From positions 93,605-157,604 of the forward strand of contig MNCI01005801.1 in the NCBI GenBank assembly GCA_015680685.1: a DNA stretch of 64,000 nt, in the 5' to 3' direction. The notes under the pieces were generated by a model that worked only from the letters and a program-made list of their open reading frames with translations, was not told the DNA's origin and did not search any database. Made by a program: the position numbers and the translations under genes. Below are positions 48,141 through 59,790 of this stretch, one piece after another (positions within the stretch are counted from its first letter, which is position 1; each line of letters opens with the position of its first letter). The DNA is from Gnetum montanum. Its lineage: Eukaryota; Streptophyta; Gnetopsida; Gnetales; Gnetaceae.

Positions 48141-49400
48141 AATAATCTACAAATAAATCAAAGGACTTCTAAGATCAACTAATTTTCTGGAAAGGTTTCC
48201 AACATGGATTCAATTAGATATGTTGTGAGTAAACATCATAGTATGGATCCTAGAAGATGTTTGGTTTGAAGGAGACTCAAAGGAATTTCATATAGAGGAA
48301 GATAGAGGAATAAGGTTGTCAACCATAGGTGTATTTGTGGGCTTAGGTGGACTATGGGATTGAAAGAAAGGTCTTTTCTTTGATTGAGTATCCAACCCAC
48401 TTGGTTGATGAACTAATTCTAGATTAATAAACCTAGTAGCATTGCGTTGTTATGGTTGAGCTAGTAGTTCATTTTACATAGACGAAGTAGGTGGTAGTTG
48501 TGCTAAGGGAGGAGGAAGGTGTGCAAGAATAGGAGGAGGATAAGGCTAAAAGGTGGTATCCGTTCGTACATGTGGAGAATGGATTTGATAATTATCAGGA
48601 GGGTAGTAGTGAGGTTGGAAAGTAGAAACATGACTAGAAGAGTCACATAGAGACAAGGGCTACTAAACATTATACCCATATAGATTAGGTAGTCTATAAG
48701 GGTATTGTTGGCTTGATGGTGCTAGCACCCATGACTGTGGTTGCTACCACTATTGATATTGCTCATATGGTTGTGGTGGGGTTTCACTTGGATAATACTA
48801 TTGTTGCTAGTGGAACTTCTTAGAATTTCCTTAAGGATAAGACAATCTTCTAGGTGACTGCGTTTGTGCTAGTTGTGGATTAAAAGCATACATCCCAAAA
48901 TCTTATAAGTGTGAGACTATGGGGAAATATCCCTTAGGATGTTCATACTAGCAAATGTCACACCAACCATCATCATCTAATTCAATTCTCGCAACTTCTT
49001 CTATTGTAGCAATCTTACCCTTACCTCTTTGATAGGCACATTTAGCTTCCTTGCACCTTCTGTGCTCATGATCACTACCTTTTTTTTGGACTCTTTAGCA
49101 ATTTTTAGGACAGCTAGAAATCTACTATACATGGAATCCCATAACTAATCAACCTTGATCATAATTTTACATTGAAATTTTTAGAGTGGTAAGGTTTTCC
49201 TATTCACCACCTCATCAAGTGTTGATTCTTCCTCACTATCACAAAATCAAGCCTCTCTCTAAAGAATGGAAAGATCATAGTTGTACTCTTCTACACTTTC
49301 TCTTTTTCTTAATTCACCTTTCTCTTTTACTACCTGCTTGATTATTCTTTGGATTTGATAAGCACTTAATTCTACTAGCTACCCTTGGCCAGAAACACCA
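48141..49400 (-). pseudogene. gag: E5 gag remnant
   Basis: The minus strand shows the Pro/Gln-rich C-terminal part (48300-48900), then a zinc-knuckle remnant CDIC-stop-YEHPKG at about 48935-48975. Farther upstream (49370-49200) are VELSAYQIQRIIKQVV and KGELRKRESVEEYN, homologous to E2 and E3 gag, and VVNRKTLPL. The Gag core beyond 49400 is no longer recognisable. No 5' LTR is seen, so E5 is truncated here. Confidence 0.7.
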
Positions 49401-49699
49401 AGGGTTCCATAGCCACTTCCCAAATAAGATAGCATATCAAGTTCTGAGAATTTCCCAAACAAGGTAGGTATTGGGCCACTTCCATGGCTAAAAGACATAT
49501 GAAGCTTTTGTAACACATATTTATGCATTGAAGTGGCCTCCATATACGTTGAAGCCTATATGCATTGGCATAACACATTTTTTCATTGGTGTTGGCATGG
49601 CATTCACATCCGGATGGGGTTTTGAGTCTTTTACTTTTCAAATTTTCTCTCATGGTAACTGATTCCATGGCTTATAAATTTGTTCTTGATGGGAGAACA

Positions 49700-50300
49700 A
49701 AGGCACTACAAATTACAGTAGGATTGTAGTTCAAGTCCTTTCATAGATTCTTGGAGGTTACATACACCATCATTGTAGAGCACCAGTGTGAAAGAAGAAT
49801 TTGAACAAGATGAATCTAAGGCATCAATGTTGTAGAGCGCTAGTGTGAAAGAAGAATTTGAACAAGATGAATCAAAGACATCAATGGCTGGAGGTCAGTT
49901 TCATTTTCTTCTGCATTCTGTACTTTGATTACTTGTGCAATTTGATTTTTTTACATAATTATTTTTCTTACATTTGGTATCAGAGCATTAGATCTCTATC
50001 TTAATATGTTTTGATGATGGTGCAATTGTTTGTATCGACTCTGGACTAGAATCTGATTGTTGAGTTTGAATTAAATTGAATTCTAGATTTCTCATCCACT
50101 TCACTAGCATGTGGGATATTCGAGTATGTTATGTTGCCCATGAACATTTAATATTGAATGGCCTATGTTATTGTGGTTATTACCTGTATTGTTGTGCTCA
50201 TTGCCTATGTCGTTGTGCCTATTGCCTAGTTTACTGTGTTATTAGAACCATCAAGATTATTGTATTTACTCCACAAGATACAAAAAGTTTATTTTTTCTA
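49700..50300 (+). mobile_element. Relic of a copia 5' LTR end and primer-binding site
   Basis: TGGTATCAGAGC at 49975-49986 is the plant initiator tRNA-Met primer site of copia elements and follows an LTR-like end (cttaca, 49972). The upstream AT-rich text with a tandem repeat would be the LTR; its left end is not defined. No copia gag is recognisable downstream. E3 later inserted at 50668. Confidence 0.55.
49774..49887. repeat. Tandem duplication, 57 bp x 2
   Basis: The unit tgtagagcaccagtgtgaaa... at 49774 recurs at 49831 with a few changes. It lies in the presumed copia LTR relic. Confidence 0.9.
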
Positions 50301-50667
50301 TAATTTTAAGAATTTGTTCATGATCATCATGTTTCACAGCAAGTTTGTTTTATCCCATAATTTTAAGAATTTAGTCATGACCATCATGTTTCAATGAGTT
50401 AATGAAGGATATTTTACTGCAAGTTTAGTTACTTAAAAGCATGTGGATTATGTTTTATGACTTAATCGTAAAAATATACATAATGGTCATGGAGAATCAT
50501 TGTGTAACTATGTAACATGTATCAATCTATGACCATCAGTGTTTTTATTTTAAAAAACAAAAGGTAGGATTTTAACCCAATGTTTCCTTTTCCCACCTAT
50601 TACAATCCAAAGGTATCATGGCTATAAAGTATTAAAAGTCAAAGGATAACATTGTTAATGTCCTAAG

Positions 50668-51539
50668 TGATGAGACATGATATCCACAAGCCGCGATATT
50701 GCATCCCCTACAATGTCGGGTACGTGATATCGCGGTCCACTACCAAATCTATAAATAAGAGGCAGCACTCCCCTTATTTCTCATCCTAAGCTTAAAGTAG
50801 GGAAACTCTGGTAGTTTGATCACTCCAGAGATAGAATATTTTCCATGTCCCCACAGTAGGAGTCCCCAAGTGAATGGAACTTTATTCGAGTAGCTTTGTA
50901 CCTGAACGCGAGTTGTGTACGACAATAAAGATGAGCTTTGTGGATAAGCCTTGCAGTGCATGGAATAGGATTTCTTACCTGTTATTTATTACCTACATTA
51001 GTGTGGCATGAGTACAACTTGATTATGAACATTGATGAATGTGTATGGCTAATCAAGGAATCGGCTGCTCATCACGATTAGTCTCTCTCACCCTCAGCTC
51101 CTCGAATGCGGGATGAGTATGACTTGATTACAAGCATATACGAATGTGTATGGCTAGTCAAGGAATCAGCTACTCATCACGTTTAGGCTAGTTAAGTGCC
51201 TTAGTATGACCACTTCGAGCACGTTCATTACGTGTGGTGATCCTAGTAACAATTATGGTTTGGTAGCCATAGTTTCATAGTTTAGGGTGTGTACAGTAAG
51301 TGGGAATGGATACTGACGCTAGTTAATTTAGACTTAGGACATTAGTTAGAGTCAGTTAGCTTTCTCAACCCTTCATCTCATGCATAGGAGAAAAACCAAA
51401 AAAGACCATAAAATTCATATACCTCAGACTTGCTTAACCATACACCATGATCATGCATTTAGTCTACGGAGTTCGACCAGATCGGGCATGCTACACTCAT
51501 TTTATATGGTTGAGTGTAGGGGCACCTTGCCACTCATCA
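50668..51539 (+). repeat. E3 5' LTR
   Basis: 872 bp. Compared with the 3' LTR it lacks about 75 bp near 51448 and part of the palindrome block near 50690. Palindromes lie at about 50692-50737 (gtgatatcgcgg) and the TATA box ctataaataag near 50751. Confidence 0.93.
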
Positions 51540-51558
51540 TTGGCGTCGTTGCCAGGGA
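51540..51558 (+). other. E3 primer-binding site, tRNA-Asp
   Basis: ttggcgtcgttgccaggga matches the complement of the plant tRNA-Asp 3' end at all but two positions. Confidence 0.87.
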
Positions 51559-51680
51559 CTAAGTGTTTGTGCACCGAATAGAACATAAGGGATATCACTC
51601 ACATCGTTGTGAGATTTAATGAACCTTTGGGTTAATCAAAAGAAAAATTTATATAATAGTAAATTAGCACACTGATAAAA

Positions 51681-53815
51681 ATGCCTTCTTCTCATAAGAG
51701 CAACTCACCACCTAAGGATTATACACAAGACAATCGAAAACATAAAACACATAACCAAAATCAGCCAGTGCCTCAACAATATAAGATGACATATACTCAT
51801 CCGGTGAGTATATCCCTAAATTTACCTTTATTCTCCATAAATATAAATAGCTGCAATGGAGAGATTTGCAAGGTAACATCGTGTTACCCCTAGATCGATT
51901 AGTCCCTAACATGCTCTTCCGTGCCTTGGCACAGATTGGCATGCAAGAACTATACACTGAATACGTTGCAGATGATTTTGACATGAGGGATTATTATCCC
52001 ACAAATGCCCAATGTATGAGGAACTTAAGGTAGGAGAGTCAACATACTTTTCTAAAGGGCAAAGCCCCACACGTCCTTAGCGAAATAGGAGATGAGAAAC
52101 CCCTTATCACAGGTTCTTTAGTAAATGATGTTCTCCCTCCTAATGATGATGAGGAGGTTGGGTATCAGAACCTACGATCAATGATACATAACTATGGTTC
52201 TCATGCCTATGAACACCAACTATTCACATAGGGAACAACCATTCATGCCAAGGATGGACACTTAAATTGTCATCATGATCGGGGCTGTAGAAGCTGAAGA
52301 GAAGGCAAGAAACATCGTCATGGTAATGGTTCCCCTTCTTCTTCCCCTTCATCACATCACTCACCCTCTCCTTCCACATCTGGGCATAGCCACCATGAAC
52401 ATAAAGGTGAGGATAAAGGTAGGAAAGAAGAAAGACCTTGATGGGAGAGTCAAGAGAGAGGACAAGGGCAAGGACATAGGGAGAGTAGGAAACAACACAG
52501 ACATCACTGGCATCATAAAATAGATGATCATGATGAGCCCCTACTTGCAACCCGAAGTATGCTTGACATAACAGAGGCAATTAGGATTCCCACAAGGCAT
52601 TTGAAAGATAGTCAAATCAAACGATTAGACATGAACAATATCCCACGATTTGAAGGGGGATGCAATGCTGATCCGAAAAATCATTTACAGGAATTCCACA
52701 ATGCTTGTGCCTTGCAGAATATAGAAAATGAGTGGAAAAAACTTAAGTTGTTCCCAAGGACACTCACCAAAGAAGCAGAGAGCTGGTACGAGTCCTTAGA
52801 ACTGAAAACCATCAGGAGGTGGAGTACAATGTAAGAACTATTCAACAAAAAGTATCAAACGTACTCCAGAGTGTCCAATTTGCATAAGAAGATCCAAGGT
52901 TGTAAGTAAGGTCATCACAAATCCTTGGATGCTACCATGACCCGCTATTACACATTGTTACATTGTTGCCCAGGCCATGGGTACGCTCAACGTCATCAAC
53001 TTCTCCACATCATGGATGGGCTAAGGCATGAAACTAGAAGAACCCTTGGGACTTATGCCCAAGGGAGACTCTCACAACTTAGAGCCGATGAAGTGCATAG
53101 CTTGTTGGAGCAAGTAGAAAAAGAAGAAGGTGAGCTACGAAAAAGGGAAAGAGTGGAAGAGTACAACCGCGATCCCTCCCTTCGAAAGAAGGGAATGAAA
53201 TTTTGTGATGAAGAGGATGAGTCACCACTCAAAGAGTTGGTGAACCAAAAAACCTTGCCGATCCAAAAATTAACAACAGAAATAGCGACTAAGGTAGATG
53301 ATGTATGGGGTTCCTTAGACTCTAAAATTGAAACCATCTTAAAAATTATAGAAGAGTCTAAGGTAGAACAAAGTAGTGACAAAGGTAAGAAAAAGTGAAG
53401 AGATTTAGGCCCTACACATAACAAGGATAAAGAAAAAATTACTAACTCCGATGTGGCTGTAGATTCTAACACAGATGATGATAGTGGATGTGAGATCTAC
53501 CACTATGACCATCCTAAGGGATGTTGCCCTATTATCTCACATCTACAAGAGTCTGGGGTGTATGCACTACATCCAAGACTTAACCAATGGGAAACACCCC
53601 GAAGGTTACCTTATCCACAAGGTAACCCAAGGCTGTTCCACCAACCACTAACGTATTATCCAAGTGGAACTCCCCCACAGCCCATCAGATAGCATCAGCA
53701 GTGGCAATACCCACAGTCATGGGGGATGTCATTGCCGAAACATCAGTACCCTTATCGATAGCATAATCCTTATGGTTATTATGGGTAGTAGTTGATTTCC
53801 CTAGGTGACTCTATG
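51681..53815 (+). pseudogene. gag: E3 gag pseudogene
   Basis: The ATG at 51681 opens MPSSHKSNSPPKDY. The frame is lost by a small deletion near 51805 but resumes in register with E1. Features are a His/Ser/Pro-rich spacer (52280-52540), the Gag core (52620-53060; KLKLFPRTLTKEAESWYESL, LLHIMDGLRHETRRTLGTY), and a charged helical region (53060-53400). A zinc-knuckle remnant CEIYHYDHPKGCCP (53491-53532) has Tyr for the second Cys. A Pro/Gln/Tyr-rich tail follows. Stops compare with E1 as CGA to TGA, CAG to TAG, CAA to TAA and TGG to TGA. Confidence 0.88.
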
Positions 53816-54001
53816 GGTCACATAAACCATCCACATTACTATCAAGTTTAGGAGTATTTTAGGACTCCTTCTCCTTCGGGAAATGCTCCATACCCACACT
53901 ATCCTCCAAATCCATCTGCATCTCTTGCATCAGTAGCCCCACTTCCAACTGCTCCAACAAAGCCTAGAGTAATTCCCACTCAATCGTGACAACCCAACAC
54001 T

Positions 54002-54690
54002 GTGAGGGCTCCCAATCCTCCAATATCAGTTGGTTTTAATAATCATACACCAAAAAGACCCTTCCTTAGGACCAACAATCCAACCAATCCTTTGCCTTCA
54101 CAAGTGGTTGAGCATCTTAACACCCCCATACCAAATAAGGTTTCGGGAAACCCTTCGATAGAGAAATCATGCCTAATGCATACAGTTATGTTAACACATA
54201 CAGTAACTGACTCGATCAAGGTCGGACACCTTTCAATGAAATTATCAGATCTGGGAGTCCCCCTAGTGTACCTCCAAGTCATTGGGAATGAACCCCATAA
54301 GGCTCTCCTTGACTCAGGTTCTGGGGTCAACTTAATCTCACAAGAACTGTATAAAACCTGGAATATGCCTCCACTGAAGAAGAGCAATGTTCACCTAGAG
54401 ATGGCTGACCAATCCATCACTGTTCCTTTGGGATAGGTTGAGGACATTGTTACCACTATTAGTGGATGGTCATATCCAATCGATTTCCTAGTGATCCAAA
54501 TAAACAATGACAAAGGGGATTTCCCAATTATAATGGGAAGGGCATGGCTGAATACAATCGACGCATGCCTTGGAATCTACAACCTTTCCCTAGAAATATC
54601 TAGGACAAATACTTTCGGAAAAATTGAGAGGAAAAGAGTTCCATGCATCGCATGTAGTGACACAGGGTGTCATTGCGTGTAGAAATCATA
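54002..54690 (+). pseudogene. E3 aspartic protease
   Basis: In the same frame as gag. The active site ALLDSGSGVNLIS is intact (DSG at 54311-54319), and FPIIMGRAWLNTID lies near 54524-54565. One TAG (54434-54436) and a terminal TAG at 54680-54682 interrupt it. 54690-54990 continues as a poorly conserved linker toward RT. Confidence 0.85.
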
Positions 54691-54989
54691 GGTGACGCAA
54701 AGTTTAACATTGCCTGCATGCAATCGGTGTGCATGGGATATTAACATATAAAAGTGCCTATATGCGACAGCCACACAACAAGAAAACACCTAGTGGCTGA
54801 TGGCTGATAAAGAAAACAACTCGACAACATGTATGGAACTAGCTGAGGGAATAACTAGTGCTTACATTGAAAGCACAGACGTATTAGAGCAAGTCCGTTG
54901 CCAACTTCTAGCCCTTAACTCCAAAAACATTATTGTGGAAAGTTGGAGATTCCTGAAGAGTTTAAATAAGAGCCCCTAGATTTAAAACC

Positions 54990-56470
54990 ATTTCCCACTG
55001 GTTTGGAATACGTGACCCTTAAAAATGGAAAAATAGTGATCATCAATGCAAAGCTCGCACCCAAGCAAAAAGAAAGTTTGCTAAAGGTGATAAAAAAGTG
55101 TTCAACAGCCTTTGCCTAGTCATACCCTGAACTAACCAGAATAGATCCTAGGATATGCTAGCATAGGATTTACATAGAACCCTCTATGAAACCTCACACA
55201 GAGGTGATTGAGCCCAAAGTTAAAACAAATAGTGAAAGAGGAGCTAGAGTAACTTCTCAAGGCTGGGTTGATTTACCCTATCACTAATAGCAAATGGGTC
55301 AGTCCTCTTGTCATCGTACTAAAAAAAAGGAGGTAAATGGAGGGTATGTATAGATTTTAGGCTATTAAATATGGCAACATTCAAAGATCACTTCCCATTT
55401 CCATTTGTTGACTAAGTCTTAGACACTATAGCAGGGCATCGCTATTACAGTTTTCTGGATGGATATAGTGGGTATAACCAAATACGAATTGTGCTAGAAG
55501 ACCAAGCCAAATAAACATTCACTAGCCCTTGGGGAGTCTTTGCATACAAAAAAAATGCCTTTTGGCTTATGCAATGCACCTACCATGTTCCAAAGATTAG
55601 TTCTAAGCATCTTTCAACAACAAATAGGTAATGGAGTAGAAGTCTTCATGGATGACTTCTCCACTTATGGGACAAGCTTTGATCAAGCCCTCGACCAGTT
55701 GGAGCAAGTATTAAAACAATGTGTTGAAACCAACCTCAAGCTCAACTGGCAGAAGAGCCATTTGATGGTTCAAGAGGATGTCGTACTGGGGCACAAAATT
55801 TCACAATCATGAATTGAGGTGGATCTAGAAAAAAATTAAAGTCATCGAAGGAATTACCCGACAACCAGAAACCATTAAAGACATTAGGTCATTCCTTGGA
55901 CACACTGGCTACTATAGGAGGTTTATCGCGAACTTCTCCAAAGTTGCCAAACCATTGGTGAAATTAACAAAAAAAGATGCACCATTCGAATGGACTAGGG
56001 AATGTGAATGAGCATTCCAAACCCTCAAATAGAGGCTTGTGGAAACCCCCATTCCACAAGCCCCTGATTGGTCCAGGTCGTTCCATATCATGACCGATGC
56101 ATCTGATTACGCCTTAGGAGCTATATTGACACAATTAGATGAAAAAAAATTACCTTATTACATCTACTGTGCCAATAAAAATATCATTGGTGCACAACTT
56201 AACTACACGACTACAAAAAAAGAATTAATGGCTGTAGTGTTTGCACTGGATAAATTTAGGTACTATGTATTGCGTTACAAAGTATACATCCATATAGATC
56301 ATAGTGCAATTAGGTTCCTTATGAACAAGCCAACGGTTAGTCCACGTATCATACGTTGGTTGGTAATTCTTTAGGAGTTCGATTTAACAATAGTAAACCG
56401 CAAAGACATTGAGAATGTAGTCACCAATCACCTATCTCGATTGCATTGGGATAACAAAGATGATGAATAT
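54990..56470 (+). pseudogene. pol: E3 reverse transcriptase and RNase H
   Basis: RT motifs are SKWVSPLVIV, GGKWRVCIDFRLLN, DGYSGYNQIRI, MPFGLCNAPTMFQRL and VEVFMDDFSTYG, with catalytic FMDD at 55645-55656. The RT connection shows [14 protein letters not shown]. RNase H has MTDASDYALGAIL, a catalytic-Glu region in the KKELMAVVFALDKFRYY segment, and HIDHSAIRFL. Three extra A bases in A runs (near 55321, 55547 and 55829) shift and then restore the frame. About eight stops lie in frame. Confidence 0.9.
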
Positions 56471-56689
56471 GCTGTATCTGACCATTTTCCTGATGAAACC
56501 CTTTTTTTTGGTGTAGTAAATAATAAACCCATGGAAATAAACTGGTATAGTAGCATTCTCACTTATCTCACTTCCCAGAAAATACCACAGGGATTGGACT
56601 TTAGGAAGAAACAATAGTTTCTTCACAAAACCAAGTACTTCATGAAAATGAAGGGAAAACTTTATAAAGTCTATCCTGATGGCTTGGTT

Positions 56690-57892
56690 TGATGGTGTGT
56701 GCTCGATCAAGATCAATTAAAAGTTCTCCAGGATGCTCATGAGGGCCCCTATGGGGATCATTATGTTGGGAGATGAATGACTACTAAGGTCCTGCTTGCA
56801 AGATATTATTGGCCAACACTATTTCGGGATGTCCATCATTTTGCCCAATCTTGTGAGCGCTGCCAACGTGATGGTGGAATGACTGCTAGAATGGAGGGTC
56901 CAAAACAATGGATTCAACATTTAGAACCCTTCGATATCTGGGGAATAGATTTTATGGGGTCAATTACACCAATGTCCAATGAAAAAGCATATATAGTCAT
57001 TGCTATTGATTACTTAACCAAATGGGCTGAAGCAGCAGCTGTAACAGACTGCACATCATCTACAGCTACATGATTTGTACAACAACAAATCATTAATAGG
57101 TTTGGTGTACCACGTGCACTTATTTCTAATAATGAAACACATTTTACGGGTGCAACCTTTCACAAACTAATGCAACACTTAGGGGTTGAGCATAAATTGA
57201 TCACACCTTACCACCCCCAAGCTAATGGTCAAGCCGAGGTTACTAATAGGGAGATTACAAGAATATTAACATGAACAATTAGAAAATTTAGATGAGATTG
57301 GAGCAAGAAACTGAATTATGATCTTTGGGCGTATCGTTCCACTTGGAATCTCCCTACAAGATATTCTCCCTATGAGCTAGTGTACAGGAAACTTCCAAAA
57401 CTCCCCATACAAAATGAGCTCCATAAACTATCCATGGCTTGCGAACTTCACTTGGATCTCGACCTAGCAAAAAAACAACGGTTAGCAACTTTGAACGTGT
57501 TAGATGAGAATAGATTGGTTGCACTATCGTTAAATGAGTTGCACAAGGCACACAGTAAACAGTGTCATGACTTAAGGATCCGAAGGTTTAGGTACCACCC
57601 AGGAGATAAGGTCCTTTACTGGAACCCCATGCATGTACCCCAACGTAAAAAGTTTCAAACCTTGTGGGAAGGACCTTATATTATTCATACTACCTTCCCC
57701 TCTAGAGCCATGATGATATATAAGCCTGACATCCCAGATAAAAGGTTATTGGTTAATGTACAACAAAAAAAACCTTTTCGTGAATCGGAAATAGCCAGTA
57801 CAAGTTACATCTCCACCAGCGGTCAACCTCACTCATTATTTCAGATCTCTCCCTTTCCACTCAGTCATGGGGAAGATGGCCACATATGCTAA
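56690..57892 (+). pseudogene. pol: E3 integrase
   Basis: The zinc-binding HHCC domain is visible (HEGPYGDHYVGR ... HFAQSCERCQRDGG, 56730-56878). The catalytic core has GIDFMG, but the second Asp is Asn (SNNETHF, 57128-57130); the Glu is present (NGQAEVTNRE). The C-terminal domain contains FRYHPGDKVLYWNP and LWEGPY. There is no chromodomain after it. Three stops (near 57073, 57272 and 57293) interrupt the core. Confidence 0.9.
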
Positions 57893-59363
57893 TCATATGG
57901 GACCCTCAGTTCTTTTTTTGATTTTTTTCCCAAGTTTTTGTTTTACACATTTTTGTTTTACAAATTTCTTTATCTTTTCTAGTTTTTGTTTTACAACATT
58001 GTTATACTTTTTCCATTTTGTGTGTGTGTATGTGTCATCCACCCTATAAGTTTGTCATCCAATAAGTGTTTGGAATGATGGTATGAACTATTTTCATATT
58101 GATTGCTAATGTTTGATTTTTACCTTTAAGTCACAATGTTGATACTAAGGTATGTTTCTTTTGATATGGTAGGCAATGAGACCACTTCATCCATCCATCC
58201 ACCAGTTTCTATGGTCACGCTCAACTTGGAAATGTATAGTCCCCTTCTAATAAGAACTTAAATGAATCAGTGACTAGGTATTTCTCAAACTAAGGAAGGA
58301 CTCAAGGATTGCAAAGGGTATGACTTCAAGGGAACTTGATGCTTTTGTGTTGGACGTTCTCTTGGGGCGCTTGGATGTTTTCTTCTTGAGTTTTCTTCCC
58401 ATTCCAATGTTATCCAACAATCAGAAGCTGAGACAATAAAAATAAGAAGTCTTTGCATGGTGTGGTTCTCACACATAAAAATACAAAACACACAAAAAAA
58501 GTATGAGAATTTAAAGCACACCCCTTAGACAAAATAAAATTTGGGCTACAAGCACTGTTTATGGAACCAAAAGTGTTTCCTCTAACTAAGGCCCTTCTTG
58601 CTTCCCATTCTATCCTTTGTTTCATCGGAATGGTGGTGGCTCTTTGGAGATGCATCCTTGTTATCCAAGAGGATGGTTCGGCTGAATGCATTGATGCGAA
58701 GTCACTGGATGTGGTTGGTTTGAGGTCGGAGTTGGAATGAGACTTGCCAAGTCACATTAATTATGCAACACACAAGGGTCTGTATAGCACCTTGTTCTTG
58801 GGATTCCATTCCATTCTCTTCTCTCCATCCTTCTCTCCATTGTTCACCTCATTACTAGTTGTATCATTAGTGTATATATTTTAGTTGACGCATTGTTTTC
58901 TTTTTGGTAAGCGCTTGTGGTTAAGACTTTAACTCTTGCTCCAAATGACATTCCCAAAGCCTATGGACTCTTTGAATGTGGGTTTGTCAGGGCATTAAAG
59001 GCATGAGCTTGCTTTGGGGAGGACCCACTGACATTCCTATTTGGTGCATTAGTGAAATTCTTTCCCTTAACATTTTGGAATTAATTTTATTTTTTTCATT
59101 ACCATCTTGACATCCATTTCATCGATGCAATAGTTGCCCCTTTTTATGTATCTTTCTTACGCCTTTTCTTTCTCCATTCTAATGCTACCGGAGGTTTACG
59201 ATTAGTCATGGGGGTACGAGGCCTAATTTTTTTGATTTTCTCTTAGCCCCAAAATTTTTGATTTTCTTCCTAACCCCTACACCTTCGGTAGTCATCAATA
59301 ATATATCTCTCGATCCATATTAGCCATACCATAACCTAGCCAATGAACCTACACCGAAGCAAG
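57893..59363 (+). other. E3 post-pol non-coding region
   Basis: A T-rich tract (57908-58020) is followed by text homologous to E2 34320-35560. A second purine-tract-like string (tcatgggggta) occurs at 59203-59213, about 580 bp before the one that borders the LTR. I see no palindrome block like that in E2. Confidence 0.6.
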
Positions 59364-59423
59364 GTATTAATTACATAATGATTCATTTACACTTGCTAAT
59401 ACAAGATTGTGTTGTGTGTGCAG
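59364..59423 (+). other. Candidate mini-intron before the E3 ORF2 remnant
   Basis: Donor aag|gtatta at 59361-59369, branch-like GCTAAT at 59395-59400, and acceptor gtgtgtgcag ending at 59423, followed directly by ATGG. Length and spacing match the E2 candidate. Confidence 0.45.
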
Positions 59424-59615
59424 ATGGCGATAATACAAACAACGGATTAGATCTAGAGCTGGAGCAAACACTTGGAATGGAGCAACGTTGAAGTAGCTAT
59501 GCAAGGAGCAAGATCGATGGCGTGCTTATGGATGGACAACAAAGGCGCAATCTTGGCATTGGCAGTAGCAACACTTCTTTTTCTCTCTCTCTCTCAGTTG
59601 CCAACTAAGACCTGA
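59424..59615 (+). pseudogene. E3 ORF2 remnant (64 codons)
   Basis: The frame begins at the ATG abutting the acceptor, has two early TAG codons, and ends at the TGA at 59613-59615. The C-terminal third (GAILALAVATLLFLSLSQ) is hydrophobic, like a membrane segment. It does not resemble the E2 ORF2, so the slot was either deleted or holds a different cargo. Confidence 0.4.
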
Positions 59616-59779
59616 TGTCATTGTAATAAGGTGTTCATCCTTATTGTCATGAACACCATTTCTGTCAAGTCTTGTAATGATGATTTGTTCACATGTCATC
59701 CCATTAGTTCCATTCCCCTCAATAATTCCATACCTTCCCGATATTATTATAAGGAACTTGAGGATGAGTTTTCATTTAG

Positions 59780-59790
59780 TCATGGGGGTA
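59780..59790 (+). other. E3 polypurine tract
   Basis: tcatgggggta directly abuts the 3' LTR start TGATGAG at 59791. Confidence 0.78.

Noticed and set aside
58285-58691. Minus-strand frames downstream of E3 integrase
   Set aside because: No similarity to a known protein, and not conserved in the homologous region of E2.
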